Origin: an uncultured Clostridia bacterium
GTDB taxonomy: Bacteria > Bacillota > Clostridia > UMGS1810
Reading direction: 5' to 3'
NCBI GenBank assembly: GCA_934454585.1
Contig: CAKSFP010000047.1
Coordinates: 1-13,722 of the forward strand
DNA: 13,722 bases
This document shows positions 6,962 through 13,490 of this stretch, piece by piece. The notes beneath the pieces are model-generated. The model did no database searches. It had not been told where the DNA came from and worked only from the letters and a program-made list of their open reading frames with translations. Numbering within the stretch: position 1 is the stretch's first letter; each line of letters opens with the position of its first letter. The translations under genes and the position numbers were made by a program.

Positions 6962-7182
6962 CTGTTCTTCCTTCCGTTATCGTTTGTTAGTTTCAATTTG
7001 ATTATATTATATATGATTTTTAGGAGAAAATCAAGAAAAATAAAGAGTATAAATGTTAAGAAAAGATAAAATAATTGACTTTTGCCGAAAAATGCCGCAA
7101 AATAACCCTGCCGATATTTTTTCACCAAAGGCAAGGCCGGAAGCATCATTAAAATTGCGCTTATCGTTCTTATAAATTCCAT
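6958..7182 (-). CDS. Doubtful small membrane-protein ORF overlapping amidase start
   Basis: The frame from ATG 7182 encodes 74 residues. Its N-terminal hydrophobic stretch is followed by K-K-Y-R-Q-G, a second stretch around F-L-F-L-T-F-I-L-F-I-F, and a basic tail. Its stop overlaps the amidase start as ATGA, the usual sign of translational coupling. Against it, no Shine-Dalgarno precedes the ATG. A TTG start at 7206 falls in the T-tract of the rpmB terminator. The strong amidase promoter also lies inside the frame, so the amidase does not depend on it. AT-rich DNA readily yields hydrophobic codons. I recognise no family; it may be spurious. Confidence 0.3.
   Translation of the reverse strand: MEFIRTISAILMMLPALPLVKKYRQGYFAAFFGKSQLFYLFLTFILFIFLDFLLKIIYNIIKLKLTNDNGRKNR
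7006..7034 (-). promoter_or_regulatory. Strong sigma-A-type promoter of the amidase gene
   Basis: On the minus strand TTGATT (7034-7029) is followed after exactly 17 bases by a perfect TATAAT (7011-7006). Transcription would begin near 6999 and give a 5' UTR of about 38 bases carrying the GGAAGG ribosome binding site. Confidence 0.75.
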
Positions 7183-7202
7183 AAAAAAAGCGCCCAAATA
7201 AA

Positions 7203-7236
7203 GCAAAAAACAGGGATCACATCATGATTCCCTGTT
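7203..7236 (-). terminator. Intrinsic terminator downstream of rpmB
   Basis: On the minus strand AACAGGG-A-ATCA pairs with TGAT-CCCTGTT: 11 pairs with one bulged A and a 5-base loop. Six T residues follow directly. The stem begins 23 bases after the rpmB stop, making rpmB a self-contained transcription unit. Confidence 0.85.
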
Positions 7237-7258
7237 AAATCTGCTTTAGCCAATCTTA

Positions 7259-7447
7259 TCAAACGGCTCTTGTAACCTTATTTGAACGCAGGCAACTTGT
7301 GCAAACATGAATTCTCTTGGGTGCTCCGTTCACGAGCGCCTTAACCGATCTTACATTTGCTTTCCAAGTTCTGTTTGATCTTCTGTGTGAGTGGCTGACC
7401 TTTATGCCGAAAGTTACACCCTTTCCGCAGATATCACACTTTGCCAT
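7259..7447 (-). CDS. rpmB: 50S ribosomal protein L28
   Basis: The 62-residue basic protein of the large ribosomal subunit has the usual bacterial L28 length. It starts M-A-K-C-D-I-C-G-K and contains the conserved S-H-S-H-R-R-S-N-R-T-W-K-A-N. Four cysteines in two C-x-x-C pairs (C4/C7 and C49/C52) form the zinc-binding pattern of the C+ form of L28. GGGAGG precedes the start by about 9 bases. It has its own promoter (7499-7527) and terminator (7203-7236), so it is monocistronic, as is common for rpmB in Firmicutes. Confidence 0.97.
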   Translation of the reverse strand: MAKCDICGKGVTFGIKVSHSHRRSNRTWKANVRSVKALVNGAPKRIHVCTSCLRSNKVTRAV

Positions 7448-7498
7448 ATATATGCACCTCCCAATAAATTATCCAGTCTGATTATAAGCACAAGCTAT

Positions 7499-7527
7499 AT
7501 TGTATCAAATTATAAATCATTTTGCAA
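7499..7527 (-). promoter_or_regulatory. Promoter of rpmB
   Basis: On the minus strand TTGCAA (7527-7522) is followed after 17 bases by TACAAT (7504-7499). A second TATAAT lies at 7486-7481 but has a poor -35. Either would give a short leader to rpmB. The sequence lies in the AT-rich 125-bp gap after yihY. Confidence 0.65.
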
Positions 7528-7572
7528 GTGTTTTTTCAAAAAAACTTATTTTTTTCGTATTTTTTTGCAAAA

Positions 7573-8421
7573 TTAATCTTTCCGGACCGTTCTGCCGCAC
7601 TTTTTCATATAAATTGCCGCATTTATCTCACCGCCGAGCAGCACCACAAAACTCGTCAGATAAGTCCACGAAAACAATATGACTATTCCGGCAAACGACC
7701 CGTAGAGTATGTGATAACGCGAAAAATTGTTCACATAGAACGAAAAGGCATATGACGACGCAATCCACACCGCCGATGTGATGAGCGCACCCGGCATGAC
7801 ATCACGATATTTCAGCCGTTTGTTGGGCACCGTCTTGAAGATGAACGCAAAGATCAGCGTCACAAACACAAAGCCGACGATATACCTGGCATATTCCCAG
7901 AGCATGATGAGAAAATCCGCCGCAATGAACCTCTCGAACAGCCGCGCCATAACGCCGCCGAACACGAATGCCACCAGTGACACAAGAATCATGGAGAGCA
8001 GCAGAAAAGCGTGACCGAAGGCATATATGCGAAACACGAAGAAATTCCTCGTCTCGTCCGCCTCATAAAAAATATTCAGCGATTTGGCAATGGTTATGAG
8101 CGCATTGGACATGGTCCACATGGTGAGCACCGACGACATTATGACAAGGTGACGCCCCATGGAGATGTTCGTGAGCACATCGTCTATTACGCCGCCGACA
8201 TCTGCCGGAAGCATATTCACAAGGCGCACAAGCATCTCCTCGGCATTTATGCTCATGTACCCGGCGGCGATGAAGATTATTATCACGCACGGAAAAAAAG
8301 CGGTGAGAATGTAAAAGCTTACGCCCGCCGCACGCACGGCAACATCGTCCGCCGTGATTTTTTTCAGAAAAATATTTATGTTTTTCAGCCGATCGGCTGC
8401 CGCAGTGCTTAAACCGCGCAT
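7573..8421 (-). CDS. YihY/BrkB-family inner-membrane protein
   Basis: The 282-residue polytopic membrane protein shows about six hydrophobic segments (roughly 34-54, 94-115, 130-155, 178-197, 210-232 and 243-263). The best landmarks are R-A-A-G-V-S-F-Y-I-L-T-A-F-F-P near residue 30, P-N-K-R-L-K-Y-R-D-V-M-P-G-A near 199-212, and Y-G-S-F-A-G-I-V-I-L-F-S-W-T-Y with G-G-E-I-N-A near the end. These are the conserved regions of the YihY/BrkB family, once misannotated as ribonuclease BN. The biochemical function is not established; transport or envelope roles have been proposed. GGAGGAC lies about 8 bases before the start. A good promoter 277 bp upstream implies a long leader containing nested hairpins. 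Confidence 0.92.
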   Translation of the reverse strand: MRGLSTAAADRLKNINIFLKKITADDVAVRAAGVSFYILTAFFPCVIIIFIAAGYMSINAEEMLVRLVNMLPADVGGVIDDVLTNISMGRHLVIMSSVLTMWTMSNALITIAKSLNIFYEADETRNFFVFRIYAFGHAFLLLSMILVSLVAFVFGGVMARLFERFIAADFLIMLWEYARYIVGFVFVTLIFAFIFKTVPNKRLKYRDVMPGALITSAVWIASSYAFSFYVNNFSRYHILYGSFAGIVILFSWTYLTSFVVLLGGEINAAIYMKKCGRTVRKD

Positions 8422-8498
8422 ATAATGTCCTCCGTTTTCTTGAATCTTTGCCGCTCATGCTTTTTGCAAAAATACACAAAATCGAGTGGGTATATATT

Positions 8499-8609
8499 TT
8501 ATTTCGGACGCAAAAAGCTTGTGCCGTCTGTGTATGTATTTTTTATTTTTGCTCCTCGGACAGCAGTGCGGTAGCGCTGAACTCGTCGCTTAAGCATAAA
8601 AAAACACAT
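8499..8609 (-). CDS. Possible 36-residue small ORF inside the yihY leader
   Basis: A strong Shine-Dalgarno, AAAGGAGGTG (8620-8611), precedes an ATG at 8609. The frame encodes 36 residues, very basic, including K-R-R-V-Q-R-Y-R-T-A-V-R. It could be a leader peptide made from the same transcript as yihY. Against it, the gap from GGAGG to ATG is only 3 bases. The frame coincides with hairpin copy A, and the related copy at 13365-13440 has stop codons in the equivalent frame. The repeat itself may carry the purine tract, so coding is uncertain. Confidence 0.25.
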   Translation of the reverse strand: MCFFMLKRRVQRYRTAVRGAKIKNTYTDGTSFLRPK

Positions 8610-8613
8610 ACAC
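8530..8613. repeat. Inner hairpin element (copy A) with conserved core
   Basis: GTGTATGT (8530-8537) pairs with ACATACAC (8606-8613), with T-rich and A-rich runs extending the arms. The core contains CAGTGC (8564-8569), a GGTA loop, and GCGCTG (8574-8579). The core matches the element at 13365-13440 closely, but the outer arms are different sequence that still pairs. Within the core stem an A-T pair here is a T-A pair there, which is a compensatory change. Confidence 0.7.
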
Positions 8614-8704
8614 CTCCTTTGACGGAATATTTTCTGCGCACCATGCACAGAAGTCGCTCACATGAAATATATACCTCTTTGCGAAAAATTTTGCAGTTGC
8701 ATAT

Positions 8705-8733
8705 ATTGTATCACAAATATATGTTTTCGTCAA
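8705..8733 (-). promoter_or_regulatory. Promoter directed toward yihY
   Basis: On the minus strand TTGACG (8733-8728) is followed after 17 bases by TACAAT (8710-8705), a near-consensus sigma-A promoter. Transcription would start near 8698, giving a leader of about 277 bases before yihY that carries both nested hairpin elements. It lies back to back with the rho promoter. Confidence 0.7.
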
Positions 8734-8805
8734 TCTGTTGTGGAAATATCCCATATATTCCGATTAATATAGTTAAATTTGTACATATGCAATTCGGCAA
8801 ATCTG

Positions 8806-8814
8806 TGGTATAAT
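8806..8814 (+). promoter_or_regulatory. Extended -10 promoter of rho
   Basis: TGG followed directly by TATAAT (8809-8814) fits the extended -10 form TGnTATAAT. I see no good -35 at 16-18 bases, which extended -10 promoters can tolerate. Transcription would start near 8821, giving a leader of about 89 bases that contains the self-complementary GTGCCCCGGGCAC at 8868-8880. Confidence 0.6.
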
Positions 8815-8909
8815 TAATATAGTATGAATTTTTGTATCCAGGCAAAAAATACTGTTTATTCCAAACCGTGCCCCGGGCACCCACCAATTTTAATTAACGG
8901 AGATGTAAT

Positions 8910-10508
8910 ATGAAAAATCAAACCGGAGCTGACTTAAGCTCAATGACACTGGCGCAGATTAAAGAAATCGCCAAAGAACACGGAATCAAGTACATAAGCA
9001 AATACAAGAAAAATGAACTTATCGAAAAAATTTTGCAAAGTGACGAAAATCAATCCAAACCGCAGCACGCGGAAAAACCGAGAAAGAGAACCGTGAAAAA
9101 AACTCAAACCGAGAAAACAACTCAAGAAAGAGAAACACCCCCCGAACAAACCGATGCCGAGCCCGCGCCGAGCACAACGCACAAGCGCAGACCGAAAACG
9201 GAAATTGACGGAGAAAAAGCTCTCGCCGAGCCGACACAAAACACAAAGTACGCAGAGAACGGCGAAGAACCGGCTCAAGCGGAAACGGCGCCGGCCTCCG
9301 AAGAAGCAGACGACGGCGAAAACGGGGAAAAATACGAAAGATACGAGAAAAACGACAAAGAGCCGAGACAAGACGGCGAACACCGCGACCCTCAGCGCAA
9401 CAATACATATGAAGTAACCGGCATCCTGGAGCTGTGCGAGGACGGATACGGATTCTTGCGCGGCGAGAACTACCTGTCCACGGACGAGGACACCTTTGTT
9501 TCGCCGATACAGATACGCAGATTTCATCTGAAAACAGGAGACATGGTTCATGGCATTTGCCGTCCCAAGGGCATCAAAGAGCGCTCCGCACCCATGATAT
9601 TCGTAAAAGATATAAACGGCGATACTCTCGACAAGGCAATCAACCGAAAGCCCTTTGACACTCTCATCCCGGTGTACCCAAACGAAAGACTGCGCCTGGA
9701 GACGACCCCGGATAACTATGCAATGCGCCTCATCGACATCATAGCCCCCATAGGCAAAGGTCAGCGCGGACTCATAGTTGCGCCGCCGAAAGCCGGCAAA
9801 ACCACGCTCCTAAAAGATATCGCAAACAGCGTGAGCCGCAACAACCCGGACATAAACCTCATTGTCCTGCTCATAGACGAACGCCCGGAGGAAGTGACAG
9901 ACATGAAACGCTCCATAGACGGCGAAGTGATCTATTCCACCTTCGATGAGCTGCCCGAGCACCACATAAAGGTTGCGGAAATGGTGCTCGAAAGAGCTCA
10001 GAGGCTGGTTGAACACGGCAGGGATGTAGTGATACTTCTCGACAGCATAACGCGCCTTGCGCGCGCCTACAACCTCACCGTGCCGTCCACGGGCAAGACC
10101 CTCTCCGGAGGCATAGATCCGTCCGCACTGCACAAGCCGAAAAAATTCTTCGGCGCGGCGCGAAACATAGAGAACGGCGGCAGCCTGACCATTCTTGCCA
10201 CCGCACTCATAGAGACGGGCAGCAGAATGGACGAGGTCATTTTTGAGGAATTCAAGGGCACGGGCAACATGGAAATCCACCTCGACCGCAGACTCTCCGA
10301 GCGAAGAATCTTCCCGGCGATAGACATCTACAAGTCGGGCACGCGAAAAGAGGAACTCATACTCAACAACGACGAGAAGGAGTTTGCGTGGTCACTGCGC
10401 AGAAGTCTTGCAAACAACAGCAACGATGTGACGGAGTACATCATCTCCACGCTCATCAAGACTCATACCAACAAAGAATTTATGGATAGGCTCAGAAAGA
10501 AGAACTGA
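8910..10508 (+). CDS. rho: Transcription termination factor Rho
   Basis: The 532-residue RNA-dependent ATPase works as a hexameric ring that terminates transcription. A Rho_N helical domain (about 8-44) is followed by a long charged low-complexity insertion (about 45-165, rich in Glu, Lys, Thr and Pro). The RNA-binding OB fold follows (about 167-245, with G-Y-G-F-L-R and D-T-F-V-S-P-I-Q-I-R-R-F). The RecA-like motor has Walker A A-P-P-K-A-G-K-T (291-298), the catalytic-glutamate motif L-I-D-E-R-P-E-E-V (321-329), Walker B V-V-I-L-L-D-S (373-379) and the Q-loop G-G-I-D-P-S-A-L-H-K-P (400-410). All catalytic motifs are intact. The protein is longer than E. coli Rho (419 residues) mainly because of the insertion. 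GGAG lies 7 bases before the start. It is divergent from yihY and followed by a MITE-like element and ftsK. Confidence 0.97.
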   Translation: MKNQTGADLSSMTLAQIKEIAKEHGIKYISKYKKNELIEKILQSDENQSKPQHAEKPRKRTVKKTQTEKTTQERETPPEQTDAEPAPSTTHKRRPKTEIDGEKALAEPTQNTKYAENGEEPAQAETAPASEEADDGENGEKYERYEKNDKEPRQDGEHRDPQRNNTYEVTGILELCEDGYGFLRGENYLSTDEDTFVSPIQIRRFHLKTGDMVHGICRPKGIKERSAPMIFVKDINGDTLDKAINRKPFDTLIPVYPNERLRLETTPDNYAMRLIDIIAPIGKGQRGLIVAPPKAGKTTLLKDIANSVSRNNPDINLIVLLIDERPEEVTDMKRSIDGEVIYSTFDELPEHHIKVAEMVLERAQRLVEHGRDVVILLDSITRLARAYNLTVPSTGKTLSGGIDPSALHKPKKFFGAARNIENGGSLTILATALIETGSRMDEVIFEEFKGTGNMEIHLDRRLSERRIFPAIDIYKSGTRKEELILNNDEKEFAWSLRRSLANNSNDVTEYIISTLIKTHTNKEFMDRLRKKN

Positions 10509-10537
10509 GGGGAATAAATTCCTCAACATCCCCTCAG
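10505..10537 (+). terminator. Hairpin formed by the rho stop codon region, terminator-like
   Basis: CTGAGGGG (10505-10512) contains the rho TGA stop and pairs perfectly with CCCCTCAG (10530-10537) across a 17-base loop. Five T residues follow at 10543-10547 after a short gap. The pairing arm at 10530 is also the end of the MITE-like element, so the element may have supplied or recruited this hairpin. The long loop and the offset T-tract make it a weak terminator candidate. Confidence 0.4.
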
Positions 10538-10785
10538 ACGGCTTTTTCATACGATATTATTTTCAACAGAAATAATATCGTATGCGCCGCCAGCTCCCCT
10601 TGCACAGGGGAGCCACACGAAAGGCAAAGATTTTCGAATACTCTAAAAAAACCGTATGCGCATCATTTTGAAATTGTGTGCAGCTAAACGCCGACGGGAA
10701 AGGCTCCCCTGTGCAAGGGGAGCTGGCAGCCTGCTTGGTTGTTTTATAGATATAAAACAACCAAGCAAAACGGCTGACTGAGGGG
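10530..10785. mobile_element. MITE-like inverted-repeat element between rho and ftsK
   Basis: The 256-bp non-coding element is bounded by CCCCTCAG (10530-10537) and CTGAGGGG (10778-10785). It is built as symmetric shells. A 15-bp hairpin (10548-10562/10570-10584) on the left mirrors a 16-bp hairpin (10733-10748/10751-10766) of different sequence on the right. Inside them a perfect 26-bp inverted repeat (10589-10614/10702-10727) carries GCTCCCC...GGGGAGC, itself self-complementary. The unique centre is about 87 bp. Similar 'ccccttgcacaggggagc' repeats are, to my knowledge, common between genes in gut Clostridia. No transposase is encoded; spread would need a helper in trans. Confidence 0.8.
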
Positions 10786-10846
10786 CTGTAAAACTTCAGA
10801 TACAAACACATTTTCGTAGTATGCAAACTTAAAGAAAGGAACTACA

Positions 10847-13255
10847 ATGGCAGCGAAAAAAACAACCAAATCCGCGGCAAAACCCGCGAAACAAAAAAAC
10901 GCCGAAAAGGATATGTCGCGCTGTTACGAAATCATCGCAATCTGCGTGACCGCTCTGAGCATATTTTTCGGCATAAGCATATATTCCAACGGCGGCGGTG
11001 CCGTGGGCACTTTCATATCATCGGTACTGCTCGGGCTGTTCGGCACCTGTGCCTATCTGCTGCCTGTGCTGCTCGCAGCGGCAATGATATATTTTCTCTT
11101 TGCGCGCGAAAAAGGCAGTGTACGCAAAAAACTCATAATGTCGCTTGCGGCGTTTATCGACCTTACGGCGATATTCCATATGTTTTTCATGCACATAGAG
11201 GTCAGTGAGTTTCTCGACTATTACCGCTATGCCGCACTGCGCACCGGCGGCGGACTCATAGGCGCGTGCCTCAGCGAGCCGCTCAAGCCGGTCATAGGCA
11301 CGGTGTTCACAAACATAGTGTTCATAGCCGTGTTTATCATCCTGTTCAACTGCATTTTTGACATATCCGCAGTAAGATGCATAAACGGCTTGGTAAAACT
11401 GGTGTCGTCCGCAATGAAATCCATCCGCGACGACATAGACATAATTAAGGAAGAAAACAAAAACGCGGCGCAGTCAAAGGCAACCGACGATGACGACGAA
11501 ATCCGCGCCGTCGCCCACACCGAAGTGAAGGTTGACCCACGGAAAATCAAAGATGCCGAGCACCACATCCGCAATGTGGAAAGCCAATTTGAATCCATGC
11601 CGCACGACCTGACGATAAATCTGCCGGACGGCAAGGAGATAATCAAGAGCAACGGCGAAAAAGAATTTATCGACCGTGAGATAGAAGTGACCGGCGGAGA
11701 GAACCCCGAGCCGAAACTCAGCGAGAAAGAGAAGCAGCAGCTCGACAACGAGATAAAACGCGAAATGGAGACCACTGCGGCAGAGCAGAGCGACTCTGTT
11801 ATGGAATACTCATACCCTGCCACGGAGCTTTTGTCCAAACCCAAACAGAAGAAAAACGCCGACTCCACGGAGGAACTTCAGCAAAACGCCAAGCACCTGA
11901 TCGAAACCTTGCACAGCTTCAAGGTGGACGCCCAAGTGGTGGAGATAAGCCGCGGGCCGACGGTCACGCGCTATGAGATACGCCCGGCAGAGGGTGTCAA
12001 GGTAAGCCAGATAACCTCGCTTTCAAAAGACATCGCCCTCTCTCTCGCTGCGGAAAAAGATGTCATGGTGGCGCCCGTCCCGGGCAAGAGCACCATCGGC
12101 ATAGAGCTGGCGAACAAGAACCCGAGCGTGGTGTCGCTGCGTGAGGTGCTCGAGTCGGAGGAATTTAAGAATCACCCCTCCAAACTCGCCGTGGCACTCG
12201 GCAAAGACATCAGCGGCAAGCCGATAATAATGGATCTGGCAAAAATGCCGCATCTGCTCATAGCCGGAGCCACAGGCGCCGGAAAGAGTGTGTGCATAAA
12301 CACCCTTGTCATGAGTATACTCTACAAGGCAAACCCCAACGAAGTCAAACTCGTCATGGTTGACCCGAAGCAAGTCGAACTCGGTGTGTATAACGGCATA
12401 CCCCACCTGCTCATTCCCGTCGTAAAAGACGCCAAAAAGGCGACCGGTGCGCTCGGCTGGGCGGTGAACGAAATGACGGACAGATACTCCATCTTCGAGC
12501 GCAACAATGTGCGCAACATCCAGGGTTACAACGAACTTATGGAGCACAACGGCACCCCCGAGGGCAAAATGCCGTCGATAGTGATCCTGATAGACGAGTT
12601 TGCCGACCTGATGATGGTTGCGCCCGGCGATGTGGAAAACTATGTGTGCCGAATCGCACAGCTCGCCAGAGCAGCCGGAATGCACCTTGTAATCGCAACC
12701 CAGCGGCCTGTTGTCAAGTTTATAACAGGCAACATCAAGGCAAATGTCCCCAGCCGAATATCGTTCATGGTGGCAAGCGTGCGCGACTCTCAGACCATAC
12801 TGGACATGGGCGGCGCAGAAAAACTCATAGGCAAGGGCGATATGCTCTATATGCCCGTCGGCGAGACCAAGCCGAGCCGTATGCAGTGCGCCTTTGTGTC
12901 CGATGCAGATGTGAAAAAGGTTGTCGAGGCGGTGTCGAGCGGATTTGAGCCGTCATATGACGAGACGGTGATAGAACAGCTCGAAAGCGATGACAAGTAC
13001 GAACCGGACGGAGAGAACCCGGGAGATGCGGATGTGCTCCTGCCCGAGGCGATAGAAATGGCGGTCATGGGCAACGGAACAGTGTCCACATCGATGATTC
13101 AGCGAAAATTCCGCATCGGTTACAACCGTGCCGGAAGCATTATCGACCAGATGGAGGTGCGCGGAATCATATCCGAGCCGGACGGCAACCGCCCCAGACA
13201 GGTGCTGATAACCAAAGAACAGTACGATGAGCTTAGGGCGACGGGGAATGATTAA
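10847..13255 (+). CDS. ftsK: DNA translocase FtsK/SpoIIIE
   Basis: The 802-residue septum-anchored DNA pump moves chromosomes during division or sporulation. A basic N-terminal tail precedes about four membrane segments (between residues 27 and 173). A charged linker (about 195-340) leads to the alpha domain and the RecA-like motor. Walker A is G-A-T-G-A-G-K-S (474-481) and Walker B is I-V-I-L-I-D-E-F (578-585), with A-T-Q-R-P at 617-621. A C-terminal gamma winged helix (about 730-795) contains S-T-S-M-I-Q-R-K-F-R-I-G-Y-N-R-A, the part that reads polar DNA motifs in relatives. Two conserved spots vary: V-D-P-K-Q-V-E-L and R-P-V-V-K-F-I-T, where S-V-D-V is usual after R-P. AAAGGA precedes the start by 6 bases. 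Whether it acts in division (FtsK) or sporulation (SpoIIIE) cannot be told here. Confidence 0.95.
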   Translation: MAAKKTTKSAAKPAKQKNAEKDMSRCYEIIAICVTALSIFFGISIYSNGGGAVGTFISSVLLGLFGTCAYLLPVLLAAAMIYFLFAREKGSVRKKLIMSLAAFIDLTAIFHMFFMHIEVSEFLDYYRYAALRTGGGLIGACLSEPLKPVIGTVFTNIVFIAVFIILFNCIFDISAVRCINGLVKLVSSAMKSIRDDIDIIKEENKNAAQSKATDDDDEIRAVAHTEVKVDPRKIKDAEHHIRNVESQFESMPHDLTINLPDGKEIIKSNGEKEFIDREIEVTGGENPEPKLSEKEKQQLDNEIKREMETTAAEQSDSVMEYSYPATELLSKPKQKKNADSTEELQQNAKHLIETLHSFKVDAQVVEISRGPTVTRYEIRPAEGVKVSQITSLSKDIALSLAAEKDVMVAPVPGKSTIGIELANKNPSVVSLREVLESEEFKNHPSKLAVALGKDISGKPIIMDLAKMPHLLIAGATGAGKSVCINTLVMSILYKANPNEVKLVMVDPKQVELGVYNGIPHLLIPVVKDAKKATGALGWAVNEMTDRYSIFERNNVRNIQGYNELMEHNGTPEGKMPSIVILIDEFADLMMVAPGDVENYVCRIAQLARAAGMHLVIATQRPVVKFITGNIKANVPSRISFMVASVRDSQTILDMGGAEKLIGKGDMLYMPVGETKPSRMQCAFVSDADVKKVVEAVSSGFEPSYDETVIEQLESDDKYEPDGENPGDADVLLPEAIEMAVMGNGTVSTSMIQRKFRIGYNRAGSIIDQMEVRGIISEPDGNRPRQVLITKEQYDELRATGND

Positions 13256-13364
13256 TTCGGAATTCGTAATTAATGTAGGGACGGGGTTTCCCAAAAACGG
13301 GCGACCCTGTGTGGTCGCCCGCAAATTGCGCGCAAAATGGCAAATACGGTGTACCGTCTCGGGC

Positions 13365-13440
13365 AGATATATTTTATTTTAGCTCGCTCAGACAGCTGTG
13401 CGGTGGCGCAGAACTCGCTCACACAAAATAAAATATATCT
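13365..13440. repeat. Hairpin element (copy B) with 16-bp arms and conserved core
   Basis: AGATATATTTTATTTT (13365-13380) and its exact complement (13425-13440) form 16-bp arms around a 44-base core. Inside, CTGTGC (13396-13401) pairs with GCGCAG (13406-13411) around a GGTG loop. The core is nearly the same as that at 8551-8587 although the arms differ. It starts 110 bp after the ftsK stop codon. Confidence 0.75.
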
Positions 13441-13490
13441 ACCCTCGCCTATGAGATAGATTCTTTTCTTTTAATGAATCTTGCATCAAG

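Larger units (their letters stand above)
8488..8675. repeat. Outer hairpin element (copy C), apparently split by copy A
   Basis: GGTATATATTT (8489-8499) and AAATATATACC (8665-8675) are perfect 11-bp complements that enclose another hairpin element. The right-hand part, ending 'cagaagtcgctcacatgaaa', closely resembles the right half of the element at 13365-13440 ('cagaactcgctcacacaaaa'). It keeps the small core stem: CTGCGC (8634-8639) with GCACAG (8645-8650), wobble-paired when read on the minus strand. The simplest reading is one copy interrupted by another. The whole segment lies between divergent yihY and rho. Confidence 0.6.

Noticed and set aside
7204..7206. TTG as the start of the small ORF before the amidase
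   Set aside because: The codon lies in the T-tract of the rpmB terminator and has no ribosome binding site, so the ATG at 7182 is the better choice if the ORF is real.
7524..7570. A/T hairpin after yihY as an intrinsic terminator
   Set aside because: The stem is only A-T pairs in homopolymer runs, and nothing distinguishes it from AT-rich spacer.
8940..9551. 203-codon minus-strand frame opposite the start of rho
   Set aside because: It is antisense to the low-complexity region of rho; the Phe/Arg/Ser-rich translation is the mirror of Glu/Lys codons.
10563..10826. 87-codon minus-strand frame between rho and ftsK
   Set aside because: It is contained almost entirely in the MITE-like element and lacks a ribosome binding site.
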